Assembly: GCF_000230975.2 (NCBI RefSeq) | Contig: NC_021172.1 | Location: forward strand, 62,001 to 126,000 | Reading direction: 5' to 3' | Length of the DNA stretch: 64,000 nt | Origin: Hyphomicrobium denitrificans 1NES1 | GTDB taxonomy: Bacteria > Pseudomonadota > Alphaproteobacteria > Rhizobiales > Hyphomicrobiaceae | In this document: positions 26,297-35,519 of the stretch, one piece after another | How the letters are laid out: every line of letters starts with the position of its first letter | Position numbering within the stretch: the first letter of the stretch is position 1 | Translations under genes and position numbers: made by a program | Notes under the pieces: generated by a model | Told to the model about the DNA's origin: nothing | Databases searched by the model: none | The model's input: only the letters and a program-made list of their open reading frames with translations

Positions 26297-27583
26297 ATGG
26301 CCAAATCGCATTTTCCGCTTATTTCGGCACTCTCGGTTGCGATGCCGCGCCATAAGTTCGTCACGAAAAAGAAGGTCAACGTCGGCTTCCTCGCTCCCCT
26401 ATCCGGCCCATTGAAGTCTTGGGCGGAGCCTGGTTTCAACGGCTGTCTGATTTGGCAGGAGAGGATCAATGCGAGCGGCGGATTGCTGATCGGAGATCAC
26501 CGCTATCTGATTGACGTCATTCCCTACGATACCCAGTTCCAAGCCGACCGTGCGCTCGAAGGTGCTCGCAAGCTCGTCATAGAGAACGAGGTCAAGCTTC
26601 TGATCATGGTCGGCGGCAACGACTTTTCGAGACCATTGCGGGACTTCGTAAATCAGCACCGTGTTCTCGTCAGCACGGCCTTGCCGAGCGATCTTACGCC
26701 GGATGCTCGAACGCTGATCGCCCCGAGCGAAGTTCATCCAATTTACAATGTAACCGGAGTCGATTGGCTGAAGCGGACGCACCCAAATATCAAGACTGTG
26801 GCCATGTGCACGCAAAACGATGCGCACGGAATACCATCCATCGCGACCTACCGCGCCGCGTTCGAAGTCGCAAACATTGACGTCGTCGCCGAACTGCTGT
26901 TTCCCATCGAAACCTCCGAGTTTAAGCCGCTCGTTCAAGAACTTCTGGCTAAGAAACCCGACCTTCTATGCTGGGACACGGCTTACGAGCCTTTCGTCCA
27001 CGCTTTGACGATCGAGGCTTTCCGGCAAGGATACAGGGGACCGATCCTGTCATGCACCTGCGACAACTACATCGAGCTGATCGCTAAGACCTCTCCCGAG
27101 TTCATGGAGGGCTTCGTCTTTCAATTTCCGGATTTCGATGACCCGCGTTTGAACGATCAGCAGATCAATTTTGAAAATCCGAATGGCTTTTACGAAGAGT
27201 TCTGTGCGCGCTTTCCGGGAACATGGAGCGCCGTCTCCTGGCAGTATGTCTCGGTGTTGGATATCTGGAAGTCGGCCGTCGAGCGATGCCGATCGTTCGA
27301 GCCAGCAACCGTCATGGCGATGATGAAAGTCGGAGGCCGCAGCCGAAACGTATTCGGAGAGGCGGTTTGGTGGGGCCGAGAACTATTCGGCATCGACAAT
27401 GCGCTCGTTGGATACTGGCCTGTCGTAGAAATTCAGAATGGGCGGGCCCGGATCGTGGAGTTTGGTTCCATTCTCAGCTGGTGGTCGAAACACAAAGATG
27501 TTCTCATCCGTCACATGCGCAAGATGGGATTGATGTGGGACCAGCGAGAAGAGAAGATTGCCGGAAGCCGATATATTCTCTAG
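26297..27583 (+). CDS. Periplasmic-binding-fold protein (AmiC/UrtA/FmdD-like), no signal peptide
   Basis: A 428-residue protein with the type I periplasmic binding fold of branched-chain amino acid, urea and amide receptors: KVNVGFLAPLSGPLKSWAEP, IDVIPYDTQFQADRALEGAR, VLVSTALPSDL and the C-terminal DIWKSAVERCRSF. The N-terminus (MAKSHFPLISALSVAMPRHK) has only a short hydrophobic stretch and no convincing Sec signal. It could be a cytoplasmic ligand sensor like AmiC, or a binding protein with a wrongly placed start. No permease or ATPase gene is adjacent. It is convergent with a GntR regulator one base away and belongs to the amine island. Confidence 0.82.
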   Translation: MAKSHFPLISALSVAMPRHKFVTKKKVNVGFLAPLSGPLKSWAEPGFNGCLIWQERINASGGLLIGDHRYLIDVIPYDTQFQADRALEGARKLVIENEVKLLIMVGGNDFSRPLRDFVNQHRVLVSTALPSDLTPDARTLIAPSEVHPIYNVTGVDWLKRTHPNIKTVAMCTQNDAHGIPSIATYRAAFEVANIDVVAELLFPIETSEFKPLVQELLAKKPDLLCWDTAYEPFVHALTIEAFRQGYRGPILSCTCDNYIELIAKTSPEFMEGFVFQFPDFDDPRLNDQQINFENPNGFYEEFCARFPGTWSAVSWQYVSVLDIWKSAVERCRSFEPATVMAMMKVGGRSRNVFGEAVWWGRELFGIDNALVGYWPVVEIQNGRARIVEFGSILSWWSKHKDVLIRHMRKMGLMWDQREEKIAGSRYIL

Positions 27584-27584
27584 C

Positions 27585-28358
27585 TCAGGGCTGATATAGG
27601 AGGTCCTGCTGGTTGCTGGCGATGATGAGGTTCATGAATTCCATCGCGCCTTCGATGTCCCTGTTCTCCAAAGCCTCGAAAAGCGAGCGAAGTCGTTGGC
27701 GGCTGTCGCTAATGCGCTGAGGAGATAGCGACTGGATGCGCGTCGCAAGCCAATGAGGCTGGCAGCGGACTTCTCCCACGATCCGGTACATCGTGATCAG
27801 AAGTCGATTATGCGTTCCTTCCGCAATCTTCATCAGGAATTGCTTTTCCAAATGGGCGAATTTTGCGGCGTCGGCGACGACCGTCTCGATGTCTTCAAGC
27901 AGGATGCGAAGCTCGTTCAGATCGCGCACCGACATGTACAATGCGCCGAGCCGCACGATTTCCGGCTCCAGCAGAGAACAGACGACCCCCATCTCGAAGG
28001 GGGATGCGGATTCCACAATGGCTTTGATATCGAGGTAATCGAGAGATGGTGGGGGTTGGGCCGGTGCGCTGTGGGCAGGTGCAGCCTTGTAGACGACGTA
28101 AGTGCCGCTATTGGCCCGCCGCACCACTACTCCGTACGCTTCGAGAAACTCCAGAGCTTGCCGGACGGTCGATCTCGTCATTCCGAATTCATCGGCGAAA
28201 TTGCGTTCGGCTGCGAGACGCGAGCCAAAGGAATATTCGCCCGTGACGATACGGTCGAAAATGCGCCTGGCCGCCAGCTTCACCTTTTCCTTCGCAAAGG
28301 GTGGGTCGACACCTTCCTGCTCCCAAGGTGGGATAACTTTTGAAATAACCCCGGCCAT
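27585..28358 (-). CDS. GntR-family regulator (FadR subfamily)
   Basis: A 257-residue repressor-type protein. The N-terminal winged helix spans about 25-90: LAAERNFADEFGMTRSTVRQALEFLE and the wing RRANSGTYV. The C-terminal all-helical ligand domain is FCD type (FEMGVVCSLLEPEIVRLGA). It lies between the binding-fold protein and the helical-repeat gene, near the divergent dimethylamine operon, so control of that operon is a reasonable inference. Its targets may include the repeats before 29445. Confidence 0.9.
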   Translation of the reverse strand: MAGVISKVIPPWEQEGVDPPFAKEKVKLAARRIFDRIVTGEYSFGSRLAAERNFADEFGMTRSTVRQALEFLEAYGVVVRRANSGTYVVYKAAPAHSAPAQPPPSLDYLDIKAIVESASPFEMGVVCSLLEPEIVRLGALYMSVRDLNELRILLEDIETVVADAAKFAHLEKQFLMKIAEGTHNRLLITMYRIVGEVRCQPHWLATRIQSLSPQRISDSRQRLRSLFEALENRDIEGAMEFMNLIIASNQQDLLYQP

Positions 28359-28391
28359 ATCTGCTCCGTATTCGTAATATCGTTGCCGCTG

Positions 28392-29087
28392 CTAACCCGG
28401 ATGTGTGTGTGCCCGGTCGAGGTATTCGGACGTTAGGCCGACCGTTAAATATGCAGCATCAACGAGGGGGCGCATTTCAACGACGGTGTTTTTCGACATG
28501 GATCGCCACCGTTCTTCCGTGCTTAGAATTGTGCATCCGTGTTTGAAGGGCGAAGGAAGCGCTGCAAGCGTGACAAGTTCCTGCGCCTCGGCGGCGTCTT
28601 CTCCGAACGCCGCCCGAATGGATTGAATATGCTTTCGCGTTCGATCGGGCTCCGATGTGCTTCCGGTCGCCTGGTCGTAGTTTGCATCCGTTATCGCCGC
28701 CGCGCCGGCACAGAGGGTTAGATATTTCTTCCGGCGCAGTCGCGCGAGTGCGTCCGGATGATTGGCCGCCAGCAGAAAATGAAACATCGAACTGCTCGCC
28801 CTGGAGGGGATGTCGACCTGCTGCACCCACGCCTCCACAATCTGCCAGTGGTCTCGCGCGGCGTTCAAAACTGCGATCGCGTGTTGGCGATAACCCGCAG
28901 CGAATTGGCTCAATCCCAGGTTATTGAGAGCCGCAGCCCGCCTCGGGTCATTGTTCGGTAGTCGATCAGCAAACGCGCAGGCATCCCGCCAAAGCAATCT
29001 GGCAGCGTCGTATCTCGATTCCTCGGTCGCCCTCAAAGCGGACAGTGTGCACGACAGCCACGCGTCACGCTGACTTATTTCATTCAC
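28392..29087 (-). CDS. TPR-like helical-repeat protein
   Basis: A 231-residue soluble protein made of paired helices. The N-terminal half looks like degenerate tetratricopeptide repeats (DAARLLWRDACAFADRLP, RRAAALNNLGLSQFAAGYRQHAIAV). A C-terminal part is less regular. It is 33 bases upstream of the GntR gene in the same direction, and divergent from the permease and dmm genes. A role in the amine island is suggested by position only. Confidence 0.65.
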   Translation of the reverse strand: MNEISQRDAWLSCTLSALRATEESRYDAARLLWRDACAFADRLPNNDPRRAAALNNLGLSQFAAGYRQHAIAVLNAARDHWQIVEAWVQQVDIPSRASSSMFHFLLAANHPDALARLRRKKYLTLCAGAAAITDANYDQATGSTSEPDRTRKHIQSIRAAFGEDAAEAQELVTLAALPSPFKHGCTILSTEERWRSMSKNTVVEMRPLVDAAYLTVGLTSEYLDRAHTHPG

Positions 29088-29444
29088 AAGGCCCAGCTCC
29101 CGAACAACTGATCAATGACTGTTCATGAAATTTGCATAACGTCCATACAAAATCAAACCAAAAATCGCCAATAATCACCAAAGCTTTCTAAAGCGATGAT
29201 AATTCAACAAACGGATACCTTACTTCGCAAATGCACAGTATTTCAGGGCAATGCACAAATCCTAGATGGGATATAATTTTCCCATACGGAAACAAATTTT
29301 GACTTGCTTCCTTGACAAGATGTGAAAATATCGCACCCAACAACCAATTATTGTCATATTTGGTTGAAAATTACCAAATTTGGTTGAAATAAGAATGACA
29401 CTGCATCGCAAGCGGCAGAACAGAACTTTCCTGGGAGGGAAATC
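29088..29444 (+). promoter_or_regulatory. AT-rich promoter region of the permease-dmm operon
   Basis: A 357-base region much richer in A/T than its neighbours. ATTTGGTTGAAA occurs at 29358-29369 and again at 29378-29389, exactly 20 bases (two helical turns) apart, and ACCAAATTTGGT at 29373-29384 is a perfect 12-bp palindrome. GGGAGG lies before the ATG at 29445. No -35/-10 pair could be placed with confidence. Confidence 0.6.
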
Positions 29445-31226
29445 ATGACGGTTGAAGTCGCAGACATTTCGGGAGGACAGGTCCCGAAGGAACTGGTTCG
29501 ATCCATCGATTGGAGAGGCGCGTTCTGGGTTGCCAGTGGCGTGCCGGCGCTGGTGCTCTTCTCCATCGGCGGCATTGCAGGCATGACGGGCAAGGTTGCC
29601 TTCGTCGTGTGGGCGGCCTCGATGGTGATGGGATTCGTTCAATCGTTCACGTATGCCGAGATCGCCGGTTTGTTTCCGAACAAATCGGGCGGCGCATCCA
29701 TTTATGGCGCTGCGGCCTGGGTCCGCTATTCAAAGATCATCGCGCCGCTTTCGGTGTGGTGCAATTGGCTGGCGTGGACGCCCGTTCTTTCGCTCGGATG
29801 CTCCATTGCCGCCGCCTACATCTTGAATGCCATCGGGCCGATCCCCGCTGCAGATTCTCCACAGGTGCTGGCTTGGGTGCAGGCCCATGCGGGATCGATC
29901 ACGGCCGATAGTCCGCGGGTCGCCGAATGGCTGGCAGCCAACTCCGGAAAGACGGCCACCGATGCCATCAGCGCCCTGCTGGCGCTGGACGGCGTCAGTG
30001 CGCTGACGCCGACCATACGCACCTGGACCCTGTTCTCACAGAGCCTCGGTCCGGTGACCTTCTCGCTCAATGCCGTGTTCTTCATCGGTGCGGTGCTTAT
30101 GCTCATCACCTTCGCCATTCAGCATCGCGGTATTCTGGGCACCGCGAATGTCCAGAAATACATCGGGTTGCTCGTGATCGTCCCGATGCTGATCGTCGGC
30201 GTGGTGCCGATCCTCACCGGCCAGATCGACTGGTCGAATTATTCCCCGCTCGCACCGTTGAAGGCGGCCGCCCTTCCCGAGACGGGTCCATGGGACATCA
30301 ACGGTTGGACCCTGGTCCTCGGAGGCATGTTCATTGCGGCGTGGTCGACGTATGCGTTCGAGACGGCCATTTGCTACACCAGTGAATTCAAGGATCCGAA
30401 GACCGATACGTTCAAGGCGATCTTCTATTCCGGTCTCCTTTGCCTGCTGCTCTATACGCTGGTGCCTTTCACGTTCCAGGGCGTCCTTGGCCTCGACGGC
30501 ATGCTCGCCGGGCCGATCGTCGATGGTTCCGGCGTTGCCGACGCGATGGCAAAGATGGTCGGGGGCAGCGGCTTCCTCGTCAACATCATGGTCATGTTGA
30601 TGATCCTTGCCCTGATGCTGTCGATCATGACGGCGATGGCAGGCTCGTCGCGTACTTTGTATCAGGGATCGGTCGACGGCTGGCTTCCCCGCTACCTCGA
30701 TCATGTCAATGATCACGGTGCGCCGACCCATGCGATGTGGACGGACCTCGTCTTCAATCTCGGCTTGCTTGCGATCGCTGCGGCCGATGCGACGAGCTTC
30801 TTCTTCATCCTCGCGGTCTCGAACTGCTGCTACATCATCTTCAACTTCCTGAACCTGAACTCCGGCTGGCTGCATCGCATCGACAACGGCCATATTACGC
30901 GGCCGTTCAAGGCGCCGACGCTCCTCCTTGCGCTTGGCACCTTTCTCTCCTTCGTCAATGCGATGTTCATGGGTGCCGGCGCGAAGGTCTGGAATCCGAT
31001 GGCGCTGACGTCGGCCGCGGTCGCGGCGGCGCTGATCATTCCCGTCTTTATCTTCCGCCACTACGTTCAGGATCGGGGCCAGTTCCCGCAGCACATGCTC
31101 GACGACCTGAACCTCACGGCGAATAGCATGCAAGTGCGCAAGGCCGGCATCCTGCCCTATCTCGTGTTGCTGGCCGGCGTTTGTGTCGTCCTCATCGCAA
31201 ACTGGTTCTTCCAGTTGGCGGGTTGA
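29445..31226 (+). CDS. APC-superfamily permease
   Basis: A 593-residue transporter with a strong GGGAGG ribosome binding site. About 12 hydrophobic helices are present. Helix 1 has FSIGGIAGMTGKVAF and helix 2-3 FVQSFTYAEIAGLFPNKSGGASIYGA, the conserved APC signatures for a Glu/Gly-rich substrate site. A 90-residue polar insertion between helices 4 and 5 (about 145-200) is unusual. It directly precedes the dmm genes in the same direction with no gap, so import of dimethylamine or a related amine is inferred; amino acid transport cannot be excluded. Confidence 0.85.
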   Translation: MTVEVADISGGQVPKELVRSIDWRGAFWVASGVPALVLFSIGGIAGMTGKVAFVVWAASMVMGFVQSFTYAEIAGLFPNKSGGASIYGAAAWVRYSKIIAPLSVWCNWLAWTPVLSLGCSIAAAYILNAIGPIPAADSPQVLAWVQAHAGSITADSPRVAEWLAANSGKTATDAISALLALDGVSALTPTIRTWTLFSQSLGPVTFSLNAVFFIGAVLMLITFAIQHRGILGTANVQKYIGLLVIVPMLIVGVVPILTGQIDWSNYSPLAPLKAAALPETGPWDINGWTLVLGGMFIAAWSTYAFETAICYTSEFKDPKTDTFKAIFYSGLLCLLLYTLVPFTFQGVLGLDGMLAGPIVDGSGVADAMAKMVGGSGFLVNIMVMLMILALMLSIMTAMAGSSRTLYQGSVDGWLPRYLDHVNDHGAPTHAMWTDLVFNLGLLAIAAADATSFFFILAVSNCCYIIFNFLNLNSGWLHRIDNGHITRPFKAPTLLLALGTFLSFVNAMFMGAGAKVWNPMALTSAAVAAALIIPVFIFRHYVQDRGQFPQHMLDDLNLTANSMQVRKAGILPYLVLLAGVCVVLIANWFFQLAG

Positions 31227-31934
31227 TTGACGATTCCCGACCGCGGTGGGGAGTTGCTGACGTTGATTGATCTGACGTTTGCAGTTCCGCCGCGGTCGAA
31301 TAAATTTTTAGGGAGAATACTCGGAGAAATGATTGAGCCAGGGATCAAAAGTCGGCCGACTTACGAGAGGTTGAAGCCAGACCCATTTGCAAAGAGCAAC
31401 ATCGTCGTTATCGATGCCGGCGGAAGCGATGCTTATCTGGACATGGCAAAGTCGGCCAGCGAACAATTTTTAGCTAGAACGACAGTGTTGCTTGATCGCG
31501 AATCGGCTTCAGAAGCCAGCGTGGCAAGCAAAGTGACATCAACTAAGGTCGGAAATCTTTGGATCTTTCCGACGCTGGAAACATTGATTGGGCGCCTCGA
31601 TAGCGTTCTTGCCAATTCGAAAATGGGAACGCGCCTCTATGCTGCTGGACGAGAACCCCTGATTGGTTCCGTTGTAAAAACGGCAATCGCTCACGGTGTT
31701 TCGCACAACTCCGTCATCACAGAGCACCGTGGGTCGCTCACGCGTCGCGTGCAATGCGTCCATTGCAAAGGATACACTGATAACGTGACCACAAACCCGG
31801 TGCGGTGCGCTCACTGCGGTTTGACGCTTCTTGTGCGCGATCACTATTCGCGGCGCATCGGCGCATTTCAAGGCGTCTGCATCGATGCCGAGAAGCCTGG
31901 CGAGGTTCCAGAAACAAAGGTTGAGTTCGCATGA
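31227..31934 (+). CDS. dmmA: Dimethylamine monooxygenase subunit DmmA-like
   Basis: A 235-residue frame starting at a TTG immediately after the permease stop. An ATG at 31329 with CGGAGAA in front is an alternative, giving 201 residues (MIEPGIKSRPTYERLKPD). The body has a flavodoxin/Rossmann-like start (NIVVIDAGGSDAYL). The C-terminus carries two Cys pairs (CVHCKGYTDNV, CAHCGLTLLV), a rubredoxin-like or zinc-ribbon site. This agrees with the small subunit of the dimethylamine demethylase. The assignment relies on operon context. The stop overlaps the next start (ATGA). Confidence 0.75.
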   Translation: MTIPDRGGELLTLIDLTFAVPPRSNKFLGRILGEMIEPGIKSRPTYERLKPDPFAKSNIVVIDAGGSDAYLDMAKSASEQFLARTTVLLDRESASEASVASKVTSTKVGNLWIFPTLETLIGRLDSVLANSKMGTRLYAAGREPLIGSVVKTAIAHGVSHNSVITEHRGSLTRRVQCVHCKGYTDNVTTNPVRCAHCGLTLLVRDHYSRRIGAFQGVCIDAEKPGEVPETKVEFA

Positions 31935-32893
31935 CTACAAACGCTTCGCGGCGTGTGCGCGTTGAGGATCTCGAACGCGTCGCCAACCGTATCAAACGCT
32001 TTGCTTTCGTTCCCATCGACGGACTGCCGTTGCCTATCTTCTCTCCGGGCGCACACGTGATCGTCACGATGCGCGATGGGACGCGCGCGTGGCGGAACCC
32101 ATACTCATTGATGAGTTCGCCCCTCGATACGAGCTGTTATCAGATCAGTGTTTTGCGGGTCGATGATACCCGCGGCGGCTCCGCTTACATGCATGAGCGC
32201 GTCTTGAAGGGCTCGACGCTCGAAATCAACGAGCCCGTAAATCTTTTTCCGATCGATCGGACCGGCCGCAAGCACATTCTGATCGCGGGCGGGATCGGCA
32301 TTACGCCGTTCCTGGCGATGATAGCGCAATTCAAACACGACAAGACGAATTTTGAATTGCACTATGCGGTCAGATCTTTAGAGGAGGGCGCGTATTGCAA
32401 CCTGCTCTGTGGGAACGATGCGTCGAGCGTTTTTGTCTATCGTTCCGATAAGGGGCAACGCATTCCGCTTGTCCAAATTCTCGAGAATCAGCCGCTCGGT
32501 ACGCATCTCTATGTATGCGGTCCGCAGCGGATGATCGATTGGACGTTGCAAACGGCCAAAGAGGAAGGCTGGCCCAAGGAAAACGTCCATTACGAACACT
32601 TCGATGCGCCGCCGCCGGGGCGTGAGTTCGTTGTCAAGCTCGCGAAGTCCCAACGTGAAATCATCGTCGGCGAGCATCAAAGCATCTTGGAAGCACTGGA
32701 ACAGGCCGGCGTCGACGCGCCCTATCTCTGTCGCGGTGGCGCATGCGGACAGTGCGTTACCGCGATTTCGGATGCTCGCGGACGGATCCTTCATAACGAC
32801 CACTATCTTTCGGACGATGAAAAGCGCTGCGGGGGCAGAATCGCGACGTGTGTGTCTCGGATGGATGGCGGCAGCCTGACACTCGATCTCTGA
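31931..32893 (+). CDS. dmmB: Flavin/[2Fe-2S] reductase subunit DmmB-like (PDR/VanB family)
   Basis: A 320-residue electron-transfer protein. FMN/FAD domain at about 8-105 with the flavin motif NPYSLMSSP. NAD(P) domain follows with AGGIGITPF, and CGP near 195. The C-terminal plant-type ferredoxin has CRGGACGQC followed by a fourth Cys in RIATCVS. Electrons should pass from NAD(P)H via FMN to the 2Fe-2S centre and then to the heme demethylase encoded next. Overlaps the preceding gene by four bases. Confidence 0.88.
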   Translation: MTTNASRRVRVEDLERVANRIKRFAFVPIDGLPLPIFSPGAHVIVTMRDGTRAWRNPYSLMSSPLDTSCYQISVLRVDDTRGGSAYMHERVLKGSTLEINEPVNLFPIDRTGRKHILIAGGIGITPFLAMIAQFKHDKTNFELHYAVRSLEEGAYCNLLCGNDASSVFVYRSDKGQRIPLVQILENQPLGTHLYVCGPQRMIDWTLQTAKEEGWPKENVHYEHFDAPPPGREFVVKLAKSQREIIVGEHQSILEALEQAGVDAPYLCRGGACGQCVTAISDARGRILHNDHYLSDDEKRCGGRIATCVSRMDGGSLTLDL

Positions 32894-32924
32894 GTCACGC
32901 CTGGTAAAAATAAGGATGACTGCC

Positions 32925-33965
32925 ATGAATACGATATTCAAAGACGAGACATTCAGAGACGATTTCACGTTCTCGAACAGCCCGGCTGCGATCAAACGAT
33001 TTCCCTTTCCTTACTGGGAGGACAAGTATCGCTATTCCGTCAATATCGAGCCTCATGTGGCAGGCCCGAAGGGTTCCGTTTACGAGTTCCCGTTCGATAT
33101 CGACGAACACTACGTGTCCGACATGCGAGACCGTGCGCTTGTCCTCAAGGAAGACCCGACGCGCGTTCAAGCTCTTCCGCATATGATGCTCGCGCAATGG
33201 GATACTCTCGAGCTGATAATGACCAGCTTGGCGCGCGATTATCCCGAGCATTTCACGCTCGAGAGGAATGGCGATGATTGGCATTGGATCAATCGCCCAC
33301 TGCGGATCGAGAACAAGTTTCGGTTCGGGGACGCGTCTACGCTCCCGTATGAGCCGATGGAATACATCACAAGGCAATGCCAGGGCGATTTCACGATTTC
33401 CGATCAGAGAGAAAACAATCTCTGGATGGATGCCGGTATCGCGACGTCGCAAGCCGACTGGTCACTCGACTTCGACGTCGGCATGAACTTCATGGAGTGG
33501 CATGCTCCCGTGCCGCTGGCGCACGAAGCCGGCGTTTTCGACCGCGCCTTGAAATTCCTGCTGGCGCTTCAGTATGGAAAGCCCGTCCGGCGTCTCAATT
33601 GGACGATGACCATCAACCCGCGCTTGGATACGAGCCCGGAAAACTATCATAAATGGGGCGTGGATCGCGCGACCGTCACGCCGGAGAACGTCGGCGACAA
33701 GGTGCATTTGCGCGTCGAGCTTCAGGCGCTTTGGCGTCTGCCGCGGTCGAACGCAATTCTCTTCTCGATCCGCGCCTACCTCATAAAAATGAATGAACTC
33801 GTCACCGACCTGAACCGGGCGCGGAGAATGCATCGTGTTCTCCAAACGCTGCCGCCGGAGCTGGCAGAGTACAAGGGCATCATCCGCTATCTCGACGTTA
33901 CGCGAGAATGGCTCGCCAAGTACGACGACGGGAAGCCAACGCCGCTCGGCTTTCTGTTCGAATAA
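32925..33965 (+). CDS. dmmC: Heme-dependent oxidative N-demethylase catalytic subunit (DUF3445, DmmC-like)
   Basis: A 346-residue DUF3445 protein. The ATG at 32925 has AAGGA about 8 bases upstream; one at 32916 is also possible. Known family members are PAS-fold heme enzymes that oxidise dimethylamine to methylamine plus formaldehyde. Visible conserved patches include PFPYWEDKYRYSVNIE, HMMLAQWDTLELIM, RQCQGDFTI and the RLNWTMTINPRLDTSPENYHKW region near the heme pocket. The neighbouring reductase supplies electrons and the GcvT-like subunit handles the formaldehyde. Confidence 0.9.
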   Translation: MNTIFKDETFRDDFTFSNSPAAIKRFPFPYWEDKYRYSVNIEPHVAGPKGSVYEFPFDIDEHYVSDMRDRALVLKEDPTRVQALPHMMLAQWDTLELIMTSLARDYPEHFTLERNGDDWHWINRPLRIENKFRFGDASTLPYEPMEYITRQCQGDFTISDQRENNLWMDAGIATSQADWSLDFDVGMNFMEWHAPVPLAHEAGVFDRALKFLLALQYGKPVRRLNWTMTINPRLDTSPENYHKWGVDRATVTPENVGDKVHLRVELQALWRLPRSNAILFSIRAYLIKMNELVTDLNRARRMHRVLQTLPPELAEYKGIIRYLDVTREWLAKYDDGKPTPLGFLFE

Positions 33966-34027
33966 CAGGTGAAAAAACGAGAGTCAGGCCGAGATGGCCT
34001 AAACGTATATTCTTAAGAGGATACCTC

Positions 34028-35146
34028 ATGTCTTTTGCGCGCCAATCAGCTCTCAACGATCGCCACCGAGAACTCGGATCGGATCTATCGACCGCCTGGA
34101 ACGATATGCCGATCCCGCAGAACTATGCGACGAACCCCTATGATGAGACAGAGGCCGTTCGCTACCGCGCCGGATTGTTCGACGTGTCGGGACTCAAAAT
34201 CGTGAATGTCAGCGGTCCGGAAGCGCAGGCGTTTTTAAATTCCATCCTCACCAGCGACATCACCAAGGCCAAGGCCGGGGATTCTCATATCAGCAATATC
34301 GTCAACGCCAACGGCGGATTGATCGACGACGTTCTGGTATATGTCGACAGCCCGGATCAGTTTCGCGTTTCGCATGGCGGCGGTGCGTTCGAGGAAGCCG
34401 CGGCGGCCAGCAAAGGCCGTTTCAAAGTCACTGTCGAGCCCGATAACGATGTCCATATCCTGTCGCTTCAGGGTCCGCTGGCGCTCGAAACGCTTGCTCG
34501 GCACACGCCGATGGACCTAGCGGGACTTCCCTATTTCCATCATCAGAAAACGACGTTGTTCGGGAAGCCGGTTTCGATCGGACGAGGCGGTTATTCCGGC
34601 GAGCGCGGCTATGAAGTTTTCTGCTCGGCAGCGGACGCTCCCTATATTTGGGATTCAATCCTCAAGGCCGGCAAGGATGCCGGGGTCATGCCGGCATCAT
34701 GGTCTTGCCTCGACATCATTCGTGTCGAGAGCGGCCTCTTGTTCTTTCCGTTCGATATGACGAATGAAGATACGACGCCTTGGGAAGTGCGGGCCGACTG
34801 GACAGTCGACTTGTCGAAGCCGGACTTCGTCGGCAAGGAAGCTCTTGCGGCCAAGAAGGGAAAAGAACGTTCTTTCATTGCAGGCATCGAAGCCGAGGCG
34901 TCGAAGGCGATTGAGCCCGGTTCGAAGATCAGCGCCAATGGCACGGAAGTCGGTGTCGTGTGCAGCTCGACCTTCAGCCGGCATCTGATGAAGTCTCTCG
35001 TTATGGCGCAGCTGAAGCCGGAGTTCACGAAACTGGGCACCGAACTGACGTTACATGACGGCAATGACTACGCAGGCACGGTTGTGCGAATGCCATTCTA
35101 CGATCCCATGCGTTTGCGGACCCATCCCCAGACGGAGCGCACATAA
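34028..35146 (+). CDS. dmmD: GcvT-like THF-binding subunit (DmmD-like)
   Basis: A 372-residue aminomethyltransferase-fold protein. The start at 34028 (MSFARQSALNDR) follows AAGAGGA; the frame is open further upstream but that part is not protein-like. Family motifs: RYRAGLFDVSGLKIVNVSG, ANGGLIDDVLVY, GRGGYSGERGYEVF (folate site), VESGLLFFPFDMTNED and the C-terminal domain. In the demethylase complex this subunit binds tetrahydrofolate and captures formaldehyde as methylene-THF; that role is inferred by family and operon. Confidence 0.9.
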   Translation: MSFARQSALNDRHRELGSDLSTAWNDMPIPQNYATNPYDETEAVRYRAGLFDVSGLKIVNVSGPEAQAFLNSILTSDITKAKAGDSHISNIVNANGGLIDDVLVYVDSPDQFRVSHGGGAFEEAAAASKGRFKVTVEPDNDVHILSLQGPLALETLARHTPMDLAGLPYFHHQKTTLFGKPVSIGRGGYSGERGYEVFCSAADAPYIWDSILKAGKDAGVMPASWSCLDIIRVESGLLFFPFDMTNEDTTPWEVRADWTVDLSKPDFVGKEALAAKKGKERSFIAGIEAEASKAIEPGSKISANGTEVGVVCSSTFSRHLMKSLVMAQLKPEFTKLGTELTLHDGNDYAGTVVRMPFYDPMRLRTHPQTERT

Positions 35147-35175
35147 TCCCTGTCATCCGACACGTGCGCAGACTT

Positions 35176-35199
35176 GGCTAGGGGCATTTGCCTCTAGCC
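35176..35199 (+). terminator. Terminator of the dmm operon
   Basis: GGCTAGGGGCA (35176-35186) pairs with TGCCTCTAGCC (35189-35199) with one G-T wobble, followed by ACTTTTCCTT. It is 30 bases after the dmmD stop. Confidence 0.7.
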
Positions 35200-35519
35200 A
35201 CTTTTCCTTAGACGTACTGGCAGTTTCCTCGCAATCTTCGAGCCCGCTGCCAGAGTAAAAGAGCAACTGGGCGTCAATGCCTCAAGACTGTACAGAGCCT
35301 AGTTTTATGGGTCGGCGAGACTTCAAGCTCGTGCCGAAGACGGTCGGGGTGATGCGGCTTCGCCATCGTGCTATCGCGAACGAAACACTTATCCAAAACT
35401 GCTTGCGCGAAGAGGGAGCTTCGGTCATCCGCCGCCTGGAGCGATGATTCTCCTGCAGCGTCGTTGTGTATTTGTCTTGTGCACCGATTCAGCCGGTGTC
35501 GGAAGAAAAGGAGAAGGCC

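Noticed and set aside
29299..29335. TTGACT/TTGACA boxes before the permease
   Set aside because: No -10 element at an acceptable distance could be found, so no promoter is claimed.
30036..31133. A 365-codon minus-strand frame
   Set aside because: It is antisense to the permease gene; its composition (Arg, Glu, His) is what a membrane protein gene gives on the other strand.
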